Origin: Thermoplasmata archaeon
Lineage (GTDB): Archaea; Thermoplasmatota; JAKEGO01
DNA: 21,241 nucleotides
Direction: 5' to 3'
Assembly: GCA_022615805.1 (NCBI GenBank)
Contig: JAKEGO010000034.1
Location: 1-21,241 of the forward strand
Shown: piece after piece, positions 1 through 12,800 of the stretch
How positions within the stretch are numbered: the stretch's first letter is position 1
Layout: each line of letters opens with the position of its first letter
Translations under genes and position numbers: made by a program
The notes under the pieces: generated by a model
Told to the model about the DNA's origin: nothing
Seen by the model: the letters and a program-made list of their open reading frames with translations, nothing else
Database searches by the model: none

Positions 1-882
1 CCAGAGGGCCGCCCTGTCGGCGACCGTCCTGAGCGGCGGATTGACCTTCCCCAGGGCGCCGATGTCCATCGACGCATCGAGGAAGAGGTGGTGCGGGGCC
101 ACCTCCGCCGTGAACCCGTGCCTCCGCAGGCCGCGGAGGACCTCGATCGACGGGGCTGTGGAAACGTGGGCGATATGGACCCGGAACTCGGGTGAGTTCT
201 CCACCTGCGCTGCGTCCCCGACGTCCACCGGTGGGGACAAGTGGCTGGAGGCAAGGCCGAACGCCTGCCGGATCCCCTCGACCTCCGCCTCGGCCGGCCT
301 CGCACGGAGGTGGTCATGGAGGTCCCGCCCCGGCTCGCGCCTGATGCGCCCTGGGGCCTCGGCATGCACCACGATGGGGCGCCCGATGCCCAACGCCATG
401 TGGAAGGCCTCCTCGAACGGCATCACCTCGGCGTTCGTGGTCGCCGCCATGAAGACCTTGTACGCGAGGGCGGCGTCCGCGACCCCGCCCGGGTCCCGCC
501 CGGTCACGAGCGCGACAGCGAGGCCGTGGTCGACCCATGATCGGCCCGCGATGGCCCGCACCTTCGCCTCGAGGGTCTCCCTGTCCGTCACCATGGGGTC
601 GGTGTTCGGCATATCCATTACGGCAGTGATCCCGCCGTGGACGGCGGCGGCGCTCCCGGTCGAGAAGTCCTCCTTGTGCGTCCGCCCCGGGTCGCGGAAG
701 TGGACGTGCATGTCGATGCCTCCCGGGAGGACGATCGCGTCCCCGAGGTCGACGACCCGCTCCGCGTCGGTGACCTTCCTGACTCTGACGATACGACCGT
801 CCATCACCTCGATAGCCCCGGAGGTGAGCTCGCCGCCGAAGAAGAGCCTCCCCGCGAATCCGATGTCCGGGCGCCGTGACAC
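1..882 (-). CDS. pyrC: Dihydroorotase, N-terminal part (cut by window edge)
   Basis: Zinc amidohydrolase that interconverts N-carbamoyl-aspartate and dihydroorotate in the third step of de novo pyrimidine synthesis; cytoplasmic. The 294 visible codons contain the family landmarks in order: GGIDMHVHFRDPG (residues 54-66, metal ligands His59 and His61), MDMPNT (89-94), YKVFMAATT (Lys142, the expected carboxylated lysine), VVHAE (His173), HIAHVSTAP (His236/His239), APHHLFLD and GKVNPPLR near residue 280. Family members are usually about 420-450 residues, so roughly the last third lies outside the window. The start is GTG at 882-880: AAGGAGGAG (890-898) lies 7-9 nt upstream, inside the last codons of the giant surface gene, whose TAG ends 4 nt before this GTG. 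Translation is therefore probably coupled to that gene. Hydantoinase or allantoinase are relatives, but the HxHFRDPG and KVNPPLR motifs favour dihydroorotase. Confidence 0.93.
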   Translation of the reverse strand, partial: MSRRPDIGFAGRLFFGGELTSGAIEVMDGRIVRVRKVTDAERVVDLGDAIVLPGGIDMHVHFRDPGRTHKEDFSTGSAAAVHGGITAVMDMPNTDPMVTDRETLEAKVRAIAGRSWVDHGLAVALVTGRDPGGVADAALAYKVFMAATTNAEVMPFEEAFHMALGIGRPIVVHAEAPGRIRREPGRDLHDHLRARPAEAEVEGIRQAFGLASSHLSPPVDVGDAAQVENSPEFRVHIAHVSTAPSIEVLRGLRRHGFTAEVAPHHLFLDASMDIGALGKVNPPLRTVADRAALW

Positions 883-886
883 TCCG

Positions 887-3800
887 CTACTCCTCCTTGA
901 TGATCCTGTCGAGCTTCTTCATCAGCGAGTCGAGGTCGCCGAGGCTCTCCGCGATCTCGTCGTGGAGCGCCGGTCCGGTGCCGCCTCCTTCGGATCCCCC
1001 CTCACCCGGGGTCCCCGGTGAGGGCGCCCCGGATTGCGATGGCTCATCCGGCCCGGGTGCCGCGGGCGCATCCGAGGATGTCGGAAGTGACCGAAACCCC
1101 GACGAGCCTCCGGAACGGCCCCTGTGCGTCATGGGGACCCATTCCACGGACGCGCTGCCCTCGCCCGCCTGTTGGGCGCCGTCGCCGGGCGCGGGGCCCT
1201 CCTCCCCGCCTGTGGCATCGTTCCCCGGGCCCTCGGGGGTCTCGGACGGCGGGACGACAAGCTCCATCATCACCGGGGCGGCTCCCCCTTCATCGGCGCC
1301 GCCGCCTCCGTCGGGAGGGGAGGGCCGTTTCGGCCTCGATACCTTCTTCCTGGGCACCCCGGGCTTCGATTCGGGGCGCGGGCCGGGCGGCGTGGGGCGC
1401 TTGACAAGGGTCGGTCCGGGGAGGAGAACGGGTGCCTCCGAAGGCGGCGCCTTCCGTCTCCTGGGGAGGACGACGAGCAGGACGATCAGGACCAGGACCA
1501 CGAAGATCCCGAGCACCAACCCGACGCGTATCAGCGCCATGTTCGAGGTGTCCTCCACGGAGGGGGAAGAGACGCCGACGGAGGTCGTGCCGGAGGAGGT
1601 CGCGCCCTTGTCGTCCGTGACGACGAGCGTGACGAGGTAATCCCCGCGGACCCCGTATCTGTGCGTGACGAACACACCGTTCCCGACATTCCCGTCCCCG
1701 AAGTCCCACCGGTACGTCACGAGGTCGCCGTCGGGATCGTAGGACGACTCGGCGGAGAAGAGCACGGTCCTGCCGCTGACGACCCTGGATACGGGTACGA
1801 TCGAGGCGACGGGGAGGCGGTTGCGGACCGTCAGGCCTGTCACGGCCGACGTCGAGCCGTAGACGTTCCTCACGACCAGCTTGACCGTGAAAGAGCCGGA
1901 CCGATCGTAGGTGTGTGTGACGTTCGGGCCCCAATCGACGGCGCCGTCGCCGAAGTACCACGTCCAGTTATCGACCATCGAGCGCTCGGCGACGAAGTCG
2001 ACGGGCACCAGGCTGTTGACGGTCGCCGCGACGTGTATCATGGCGACGGGGGCACCGTACTCGGCGAACAGGGGCAGGATGAAAACGTGTTCCTCCGTGC
2101 CGTTGAGGAGGAGGGTGAGGTCGGTGTTCGTGGCGATCGCCGGCGCCGTGACGTTGAGCGTGACCACGGTCGATGCGCCGGGGGCGATGCTGACGTCGTC
2201 CGGTCGCTCGGCGCTCCAGCCCTTCGGGAGGGAGACCCTGACCGACAGCTCGGCGGTCGCCGAGCCCCGGTTGGTCAACGTGACCGGGATCGGCGTCATG
2301 GTCCCCGGGACGAACGTCCCTTCGGTCTCGGCGTCGAGGACCACGTACTCGTCCGGGAAGAGCCACAGCGTCAGGGCGTTGGTGCTCTCGGTCCCGTCGG
2401 TGAGTGAGAACCTCGTGCTGTAGGCCGTGTCTGCCGTTGCGCCGTCCGGGACGAACGTTATCGTCGCACTTCCGGTCATTTCGGGCATTGACGCTGACCA
2501 TGTGTAGGGGATGGTGGTCATGGCGGGGGTCAATCCCGCGGTGCCGCCGTAGACGAGGAGCGTCGCCTGCCCCCCGTCGACCGTTGTCGAGACGACGGGG
2601 GCGAGCGGGAGGCTCAGGAGGCCCATCTCGCTCCAGTAGGCAAGGCTCTCTCCGCCGTCCATCGCGCCGGCCACCGAGAGGGGAAGGTACCCGCCTTCGA
2701 TGGGGAGGATGGGCCATCCCTCGCGCAGGGGCATGCTGGCGCGCTCTCCGTCCCTCTCGAGGCGGAGCACCCCGACCCCCGACCCGACGACGATGACGCC
2801 ATCGGGCGTCGCGACGATCGTCTGCGCCCATCCCGGGACCGTGGACCGTTCGAGACCGTCGATCCGCCCCTCGAGCAGCACCCTATCAGTGCCGTTCGTC
2901 CCGAGGATGTGGACATCCCGTCCGACGTGGACGTCCATTACTCCATCGATCGGGAGCGTGTCGACGACCTTGCCGCTGGGCATCCGTACGAGCCCGCAGG
3001 CCGTGGCGTTCACGAGGAGGATGTAGACCTTGTCCTTGTACGGCACGACCGTCGGCGAGCCGTGGCCAATCTCGACCGCGTCCCACGTGCCCCCGTCCTG
3101 CATCGTATAGGCCGTCACGCCGGAGGCGTGGCGCACCGCAAGGGTCGGTTGCGGCCCGGGGGCGACCGATATGCCGGTCACGCCGACCAGGGTAGCGATG
3201 ACCCTTGGGGTCCAATCCAGGTCGTCGGCGTACATCACGGTGCCGTTCGGACCGAGCCATGCGACCGCATGCTGTCCCTCGTGATGTCCCGCGACGGGGA
3301 TGGCGCCCGCCCCGAGGTGGTGCACGGTCCCTTCGAGCAGGGCGTAAACGTCGGTGGCGTTCGACCATGCCACGGCACTGCCCGCGCAGGAGAACGACAC
3401 CGCGTCGGGGGTGACCAGATCGGCGGTGGAGTAGAGCAGGACCGCGTCCACGTCACCCGAGATGTACGCCGTCAGCGTGAGGGTGTTGGACACGAGGTCC
3501 TCGTTGGACGCTGCCGTGGTTATGACCGCGGTGCCGACGACCTCCCCATCGATCGTCATGGTAGTGGTCGCCGCTTCGCCGGGCGCCACGAGGACGTCCG
3601 TCGGGGCGATGGTGGCCCATGAGGCGTTCTGGCCGCCCAGGTGCATGTCCACCGCCTCCTCGACGTTCCCCCGGTTCGAGACGGTGATCGTGAACGTCAC
3701 CGGCTCTCCCACCGCACCCCAGCCGTAGACGCTCGCGGAGGAGAGACCTATGACGTGGAATGGGAGGGCTTCGATGGTCAGCAGCGACTGCTCGTCCCCT

Positions 3801-6800
3801 GCGTGCACGGTCAGGTTCGCCATGCTGCCGACCGGGAGGTACCCACCGCCCGGGGCCCCGAACGCCGGCCTGACCCTCACGGTCAGCGTCATCGACTCGC
3901 CGATGGAGAGCGTCACGTTGTCCCCGGAGAGCTCCACGGTCATGTCATCGCCCGACCAGGAGAGCTCCTCGCTGATGTCGGTGTTGCCGACGTTCGTCAC
4001 CGTGAGCGTCATCGAGATGCGCTCGCCCGGCAAGGCGCTGGCGTGTGTCTCGCCCGACCACTCCAGGGCAGCCATCGGCAGCGGCACGAGGGTCGCCTCG
4101 AGAGCGATGGCGGCGGAGGGGTCCTTCAGGGCGACCGCGTCGATGAGGACCTCGATCCCCTCTCCCGCCGGCGGGCTCTCGTCGAGCGGGGGCGCTGTCC
4201 CCCGGACCGTGACGTTCACGGTCGAGCCGTAGGGGATGAACACCGAGCGCTCGTATTCGAACGACGTCCCTGGAGCGTGCGAATATGCCGTCAGAAGGAC
4301 CAGGACGTCGCCGTTGGCGAGGTTCTCGAGGGTGAGGTTGTACGTGGCCGTCTGCCCGGGCAGCGCCTCGAGGGTTCCGTCCTCCAGACCAGCGGTGAAG
4401 TTGTATATCCTGACGACCTCCATCGTCACGTTCATGGCCGCCATCGTGATCGGGTGCGAGTCGAGCCATGTGGTGACGGTGAGCCCGTACGTCGCGGGCA
4501 TTATCGTCCACGGTTCCCAGGATGAGTTCGGGACCACGACGAGGTACAGGATCGCCCATTCCCCGGGCGCGAGGTCGAACGAGAACGGGGGATATGCGAC
4601 GTCCGTTCCGGACACAAGGTGACCGGCCCACCCCGCGGGCACGCCCCCGAGGTCCACCCAGAAGGTCTCGTCGTAGTTGCACTCGCTGCTGACGTTGAGC
4701 ATGAACCGGGCTTTCTCTCCGGGCTCGATCCTGATCATGGTGTCGCCGTCGATGACGATGCCGTGCTTGCGAAGGATGATCGTCACGTCGTGATCGCCGT
4801 CATAGGAATATACGTTCAGCGTCAGGTTGCCCCAGAACCCACCATGTGTCGCGTTGATGTCGATCCTGTCGCCCTCGCGGTAGCTGGTGGCGTTGACGAG
4901 GGTGCTGAACCTGCCGTTGCCCGCGGTCGTGATGCTGGCGTTCGTCCACCCCATCTCGACGTTCCGCAGCGGGACATTGATCCCACCAATGGGGGACGCG
5001 TCGACATCGAGGACCGTCCCGTTTATCCACACGGGCGCGCTCGGGGAGAGGGGGATGCAGACGATCCCCGCCCGGAAACCCTCGTTGTTCGGCAGGTACA
5101 GGTCGTCGCGAGCGTCCACCGACACGCCCAGGTCGAAAATGCCCGGCGCGGACGGCGTCCAGATGACGCTAGCAAAGGCTCTCTGGAAGCCCGAGAGGGG
5201 GATGACGACGGCGCCGATGGCGGTCCCGTTTGCGGTGAAGTTCACGTATGCGGGGACCGGCGAGCCGCCGCGGTTCCTGATCTCGACCTCCAGGACGGCG
5301 GGGCGCCCCGCGGCGACGGTGTCGACGCGCTTGCCGTCGCCGTACCTCATGACGGAGACGTTCACATTCCCCCCAGGCTCGTCGATCGGGACGAGCGTCA
5401 CGTCCACTCCATCGAACTCGAGGACGAGGGTCAGGTTGAGGACCACATCGTCCGAGTAGAGCATGGCCATCACCGATGCCTCGCCCGGCGGTCCGCTGAG
5501 GGTGGCGTTGAACCAGAATGCCTCGGATTCGTAGTAGTCGCCGGCGCTGATGTTCAGCTGGAACCTCCCGTCGTCGGCCGAGGACACATCGGCGGAATGG
5601 CCGCCCGCGCCGCGGACCTCCACATCGGAGGCTATCGGCGTCAGATCGGTGTCCATGACCATGCCGTTGACATTGATGTCGTTGTCGGGGACCGAGTCGT
5701 AGACCATCTTCCTGAAGCGGATCTCGTTCGCCTCATCCAGCTCCTGCACCGCGTGCCCGGAGTCGATCTCCGCCCCGACCTTGTAATCGCCCGTGACCGC
5801 GGGCGTCCAGTCGAAGCTGGCGAAGGCGTTGCCGGAGGGGTCCGGCAGGGCATGGACCACGCCCAGGTCCGAGGCCTCCCAACCGGAGCCGGTGTCGTAC
5901 TCCTGGAAGAACCGGACCTCGACCGCGGGCAGCGGGATGCGGCTGTCGGTGTAGAAACGGACGGTGATGTTCGCTGTGTCGTCGACGACCAGGCGCCTCT
6001 CGTCGCCCGAGACGTTCCTCCCGTCGCCCCTCAGTATGAAGAGACGGTTGGGGTACAGGTCGGGCATGAAGACCTCGACGTCGAAGGTCGTCCACGAATA
6101 GGTCATGCCGTCGGCGCCGAGGCCGTTGACGCGGACCTCGTGGTCGCCGAGTTGCGCGTCGGAGGGGAGGATCAGCTCCAGGTCGACCGTCTCGCTGTCC
6201 ATCCCTGCGACGGGGATCGACCCGCCGACCAGGTCGAAGGATGCGCTCCATCCCGCAGGGCACTCGGCGGTGAGCGAGACCGTCTCGTCCTCCGCCGTGT
6301 TGGTGACGACGACGGGGATGACGACCGTGCTGTCCGGTATCGCCGCGGCATCCGCCGCACCGAGGGAGAAGGCGTGCCATCCCCGGATCGCGCGGACCGC
6401 CGCACCCTCCATGACCGCGGCGACGCGGCCCTCGGCCGACAGGGCCGACCCGAGGCCGTCGAGGCCGGCCGCCTGCAGGCCCCCGTCGAAGGCATCGACC
6501 GCGCCCGACGGCGCGATGAACCCGTGGACGGTGCCGCCTCCGTCGCCGTACAGGGTCGTGCCGGGCGCTGAGACGAGCACCTCCTGGGACCCATCCCCCG
6601 TCAGGTCGGCGAGACCCACGCCCGTCCCGAGGCGAGCGTCGACATCCTCGGGCGATATGGCGGCGAGCGCTTCCGTGAGCGCCCTGCTCTTGCCCCAGGA
6701 GGGGGGTTCGAACAGGAAGGCACCCCCTTGAGAGTTGTACGATGGTGACCCGACGAGGACCCGCGGAACGGCACCCTCCTGGATGTCGAGTGCGGAGCCG

Positions 6801-9800
6801 AAGCCGGAGTCGTCCCTGCCGATTATCACGCCGGGTTCCCCGCTGAACAGCGTCATCTCGATCGAGCGGAGCTTGGGGGTGTACCCCGTCCTGTCCGATG
6901 CGAGGGAGACGTTGTACTGGAAACCCTCGCCAGCGGGATCGAGCACGGTCACCTTTCCGTTGGACAGGACATCCGCGTCGGCCCAGGCGACGTCCATGGA
7001 CGTCCTGGCGCGCACGACCAGGGACTCGTCGTTGAGCTCCGCGTCCCAGAAGGGGACGACGGCGGACGCCTCGAACTGGAGCTCCAGGAACTCGGATACG
7101 AATGACCCCGAGGGCTTGCGCGCGATGCGCCCGTCGGCGTCGGAGAAGTAGATGTCATCGATGGTCATGAGGGCGGAGTCCCTCCCATCGTCGCCGTCCA
7201 GTTCCCCGCTCACGTACATCTCGCGATTGGCGAAGGCGTCGACCTTGATGGCGACGCTCTCGCTCCGCTGGTTGTTCCTGCCGTAACCCCAGTTCACGCG
7301 CCACGCATCGATGCTGATCAGCTGGTTGCCGTTCGAGGCGTCCCGGAGGTCGACGTAGACCCCTTCGTACTGGTCGAAGGAGGCGACCTGCCACCTGTAC
7401 CATACGTGCACGTACTCGGCCCCGTCGGGCAAGGTGAAGGTCGGGGAGCAGAGCATGCCCGAGTATTCCTTTCCTTCGCCGTCCTGCACCATCGTGTCCC
7501 GGATGGAGCCGAAGCCGACGGTGGGCGCGCCGCTGAGAGGGCTGACCTTCCAGTCGCCGGCGTCATCCTCGAGGAGACGGATCGAGCCCTGCTGGTCGCC
7601 GTCGCCGTTGGCGGTCGCCGTCCAGCCGGTGAGGCCGTCGGACCCGTCGCCGTTCTCGACGAGGCCGATGCGGTCGAGGACCAGCCCGTCCTCCCATGTG
7701 AGGTTCCATCCAGTCGCGCTCTCCAGGTCGGCCGAGATGTGGAGCGCGGAGTACGACGTGCCGCCCTCAAGGACGTACACGAGACCGAGGTCGGGCAGCC
7801 CGATGATCAGCTCGTCGCCGTCCTCGCCATCGAGGTCGCCGAACGCCAGGCCGATATCGTCTGACGGAGCGAGGGACATGCGCATGCCCGTCCCGAAGCC
7901 GGGCCCTTCCAGGACCCAGACAGTCCCATCCGCCCCCGCCGCGGCGATGTCCACCTCGCCGTCTCCGTCCTGGTCGCCCAGGGCGAAGGAGTTGCGACCG
8001 GCAGGTACGACGGGAAGGGAGATGGACTCATCGTAGGTGCCGAATGCCCCCAGCGCCGAGTAGACGTAGGCCGTCGCGTCCGACCCGTCCGTCGCTACGA
8101 TGGCGAAGGTGCCGTTTGTGACGGCCACGCTGTATCCGTACCCGGAACCGGCCGGACCCTGCATCGTCGTCAGCGTCACCGGGCCCCGGGCGAGCGGCCC
8201 GTCCGCATAGGCCGCGGAGTCGCTCTCCGGGAAACCTGCGACGAGGTCGATGTCGCCGTCGCCGTCGATATCCCCGAGGTCCACCGCCTCCGATGTCGCA
8301 CAGGGCGCCAGAAGGAGGGATGCGAGGAGCACGAGAAGGAACGCGGTCCCGCCGCCCGGCCCCTTCACTTTCCTCCTTGCGGGCGCGCCCTTCGATGTTG
8401 CGCCTGAGGGGCCGGCGCCCGGTCTCCCGGATGCGGGGCGGCCTTTGGTTCCGCCGCCAGTGTCGACACGCCCTGCCACCGTCTTGTGGGCTCGCGGGCC
8501 CTGCCGCGCACCGGCGCGCGGGACCCTTCCGTGACCGCCCTTGGGGGACGACGGGCGGTCCGGGCCCACGATCCCGGCGCCGGGCGGGGCCGGCGGCGCC
8601 GCCTGTCCTTCCGCCCAGTCCGAGGGCTTGCTGCTCTCGATCTCGATGAAGACCCTCTCCCCGTGCAGCTCCTGGATGCCGCGCTCCATCGCCTCGAGTA
8701 TCTGCGGTATGACGGCCTTCCGGTAGCTCTCGTCGCTCGAGAGGCCCAGCACCAGGACCTTTGTGGAGGGGTCGTAGTTCAACGCCTTTGCCTCGCGCAG
8801 GACCTCGGCCGCGGTCGGGTCCATGTCCTGCACGACGTCGATGTACTGGGGCCACAGCCGTATCATCGTCTCGAACATCCCTTCGTCCTTCAGCGACGCC
8901 TCGCCGGCGGGCCGTTTCCTCCTCGCGATCAGGAGAAGGAGCACGAGAGCGACGGTCAGGCCGACAAGGGCGGCGGCGAGCAGGAGGTCGAAGACCCCTG
9001 AATCGCCGTCCTCTTCGTCGGGGGCCCCGCTGACGAGTATTATCTTCTCGTCGGTTGCGGTGCCTCCGTCCTCGTCAGTGGCGTTGACCTGCACCCTGAA
9101 GGCGCCGTTCCTGCCGAACGAGTAGGTCAGAGCCGGGCCAGCGAAGGTGTCGCTGACGCCCTGCACCGTCCAAACATATGTGATGAGGCGGCCCTCGGGA
9201 TCGGTGGCATCGGCCGACATCTCGACGTTTGCTCCCGCCTGGACCGCGCCTGCGGACAGGACGATGGACACCGTCGGCGCCCTGTTCTCGACCACGATAG
9301 AGATGCTCGCTATATCGGAGCCGGCGGTGTTGGATGCGACCACCTGGATGCTCGCCGTGCCGGGGACGCGGAAGAGGGCGGAGACATTGGCGCCCTCCAG
9401 CACGGAGCCGTCGGGGAGGTACCAAACGATCGACTGGGCGCGCAGGGCGTCCACGCCGAGGGTGACGTTCACGAGCGACTGGACGCTCGCGGGGGCATCG
9501 ACCGAAATGATGATCGGCGCGACGAGCGCGATGTCTGTGGCGATGGTGAGGTTGATGACCTCGATCCCCGCGGTTATCGACAGGACGATGTCCTCCACGG
9601 AGCTCGTGCCCGCGGGGGCGCGGATTGCCACCTGGACCGCCACCGACCCGCCAGGCGCCACGGTCGAGCTGTCCGATTCCACGGAGTACTCCCAACCTGC
9701 GGGCAGCAGGAGGTCCAGTGCGATGTCGACCGGCACGTTGCCGTCGTTGGTCAGGGTGAGGGTGGCGGTCGTCCAGTTGCCTGGCTCCACGGTCAGCGAA

Positions 9801-12800
9801 CCGTCGAGGGAGAATGCGGTCACGGGGTCGCCGACGGCCCGGACCGGAATGCTGGCCAGCACCTGGCCATCCATCGCCAGTTCGACGACGCCGTCCGGGT
9901 CCGGCAGGATGCCGCGCGGGGCGGTCACCTCGAGGGTCGCCGTGCCCTCGCCGCCTGCCGGTATCGTGACCGGGACCATCCTCACGGACCATCCGTCCGT
10001 GACGAGGATGTCGGGGGCGAGGACCGCGGAGGACGTACCCCTGTTGCACACGATGAGCTCGATCTCGGACATCGTTCCCCAGGTCACCTCGAGCGGGATG
10101 CCGATCTCGTTCGACCATAGGGCTCCCGCCTCGGAGTAGAGCACCGTGAGGGCGCTGTCCCATCGCGCGACCACGTTCGATGGATATCCCGTTCGGGAGG
10201 CCTGCAGGTGACCTGACGGGAGCCGATCGAAGGATACGCTCGGGCCCGTGGATGCGACAGAGGTCGATCCTCCCGATGTCACCACGGAGACGGAGCCACC
10301 GTCCCGCAGCTGGATCGGAGCGCCCCAGGATCCGTTGTACTGCACCGTCCCGACGGAGCCGAAGCTGGACCATGCCACGGTGATGACATCGCCGTCCGCG
10401 GCCAGCGACACGGAGGATGGTGAGGGGGAGGCGGCCACCTTGACGGCCTCGACATCGACGACGCCGTAGTATGAAACCTTCTCGTACCTGACCCCGTCGG
10501 AGGAACCCCACGCCATGTTCACCCGGGACCCGGCGGCCCTCATCGCGAGGGCGGTCGGGTGGGTCGACCATACCTCCAGTACGGGGTTCCACAAGCCCTC
10601 CGTGTATGACCTGTAGAGCAAGGCGTCCGGCGAGGCGAAGAGGAGGTAAACGCCCCTCTTGCCCTCGGTGTAGATGCTCGTGTCGAGCTGTATCGCCGTC
10701 GAGTTCCCCGGGTGGTCCCACGTCTGGGCCACCTCGAAGGTCGAGTTCACCTGCTGGAGCCGGAGGACGGAACCTGCGGGGCCGGCGATCCCTATCCACG
10801 GTGCGGCGCCCGCCCTGACGATGCTGAGGTCGACTGCTTCGACCGCGCCGAGATCGACGGCCTCGCCGTCCGCGGGGAGGTAGAAAAGGGTCCCGTTGCT
10901 GACGTAGGCGATGTCCCCGGAGTAGGGGCAGGCGTCGAAGGCGTCGACGTCCTCGATGAGCATGATCGGAGAGCCGGGGATTATGTCGATGTTCCCCGCA
11001 TCCGCGACCACGGTGACGGTGACCGATGCCATCTCCGTCGTCCCGTGGAGGACGGTGACCGTGACGTTGTTGGCGCCGACCCGCATGGGGGTCGTGTGTA
11101 TGACGACGTCCGTCGGAGACCATGGGGTCAGCGTGACCGTCGGTTCGGCGGGGTCCCCTCCATCCGCCTCGATGGTATAGTGCGCATCGCCGTTCCCGCG
11201 GTTCGTCAGGGTGATCCTGAACGATATCGGATGGCCGACGCTGGCCGGGACCGGCGACGGCCCTCGGGCCGCAACGTCGTGGACCTGGCCCACGATGAAC
11301 GACAGGGTCCATACCTCACCCGCGAAAGATGCGTTCACTTCGAGGGCACGGCCGGCCGTCGAGACGTTCAGGTCCGATGACGGGGTGAAGCGGACGACGC
11401 GGTCGTCCGACTCGCCGGGGGAGAGCGTCACGGAGGAGGGCGGGTCCACCGACCCGTGAGTGGCGTTCCACTCGAGGAGCGGGGCGAAGTCCTCGTTCCC
11501 GTTCCCGAGGTTCTCCACGTGGAGGGAGTAGTCCGCCCGTACGCCGGGCATGCAGGGGACGGACGAGCCGCTCATGGACACGTCGCGGACCTGGCCGACG
11601 ATCATGTCGAAGACGCGCGCCACCTCGTGCTCCATCCCCTTCGTGGAGGCGTTGAGGTAGAGCCTGAAGGACCGTCCCGCCGTGAGGTTGGGGGCCGGCC
11701 ACGCGGGCAACGTCACGGTGAAGACGACGTGGTCGTCCTCCCCGGGGCCGAGGGGCATCCTCTCGTTCGCGAGCGATGCGTTCCACCCGGCCGGGGCGGT
11801 GAGGTTGAAGTAGATGGTGTTGTCGTCGTTGCCCGTGTTCGTCACGAGCACCTGGTACTGGGTGCGGTCCCCGGGCATGAGGGACCTGGGGGAGATGTCA
11901 TCGATGTCGAATGTGTGGACCGGGATTATGATGGTCGTTAGGTCGATGGACGTGTCCTTGAACCAGGAGTACACGTCGACGGTCCATTCGTATGTGCCGG
12001 GCAGTGCCTCGAGCGGGTCCTCCGGGATCGTGAGGTTGGCGGTCACCTTCACCGTGTCGAACGCCGCCACGGCGACGGTCCACGCCCTGGTCGCGGTCCT
12101 GTTGACCATCTCGCCGCTCATCGAAACGGTCCATCCGCTCTCGAGGGTCGGTATCTCGAGCGCCACCTCGATCCACCAGTTCGAGTCGCTCTCGACGTCG
12201 AACGTGTAGAGGAAGGAGTCGCCGGGGTCCAGCTCGCCCTCGCCCTGGATGACCTCGACCCTGAAGCCGTAGGTGAACAGGGGAACGTCGAGGGTGGTCG
12301 GCGTCTCGTACGAGTAGAGGAACAACGAGCCGCTGCCGATGAAGCGCGTTCCGTCCATCACGTCGTCCACAACGATCGTGAGCTCGCTTGCTTCTGTCCA
12401 GTTGCCGACCGGCACCGAGATGTTGTAGTTGCCGTTCGCGTCCGCGGCGGCGGCGTGCGACCACGTCTCGGTCCCGTTGTCCACCCGGAGGGTGTAGTTC
12501 ACGGCCAGGCCGGTGTCGTCGTACGGGTCGTAGAAGCGCCCCGACAGTTCATAGGTGACATTGGGGAGCGCGGGGATGACGGTGATGTCCACGCCCCGCA
12601 CGTCATTGGCCGGGAAGGCGTCGGTCAGGTTCCGCAGGAACTCGAGCGATATGTCGTCGAAGTACCCTCTAACCCCCTCGTCGTTCGAGCTCGTGTCCTC
12701 GAGCCACGGGCCGAGGTCGAGGTAGTAGTGGCCCGAGTGGTTGATGAAGGAAGTGACGTCCTGCCGGAACTGGCTGTTCCACACGTCGTTCCCCTTGAAG

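Larger units (their letters stand above)
887..8368 (-). other. Module B: possible separate 2493-aa surface protein starting at an internal GTG
   Basis: Within the giant ORF, codon 3049 is GTG (8368-8366). It is followed by a textbook signal peptide: KGPGGG, a hydrophobic core FLLVLLASLLLA, then a small-residue cleavage site ATSEA, and at once the FG-GAP loop DIDGDGDIDLV. AGGAGG lies 3 nt upstream. An independent gene starting here would give 2493 residues with the same architecture as module A. In the +1 frame a TGA overlaps this GTG (GTGA, 8365-8368), the usual geometry of coupled genes. What is seen is one open frame; that module B is made separately is inference. If it is not, this segment acts as an internal membrane helix or signal anchor. 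Confidence 0.5.

Noticed and set aside
41..1021. 326-codon plus-strand frame
   Set aside because: Antisense to the dihydroorotase gene, whose minus-strand product carries all expected motifs.
4619..6571. 650-codon open frame on the plus strand
   Set aside because: It lies wholly antisense to the giant surface gene, its product is low-complexity Arg/Asp/Val/Gly-rich with no domain, and long antisense frames are expected at this GC content.
9075..11312. 745-codon frame on the minus strand
   Set aside because: An alternative frame of the giant gene, very rich in Arg, Gly, His and Pro; no family features. The in-frame product has clear NEW3-like and PKD-like domains.
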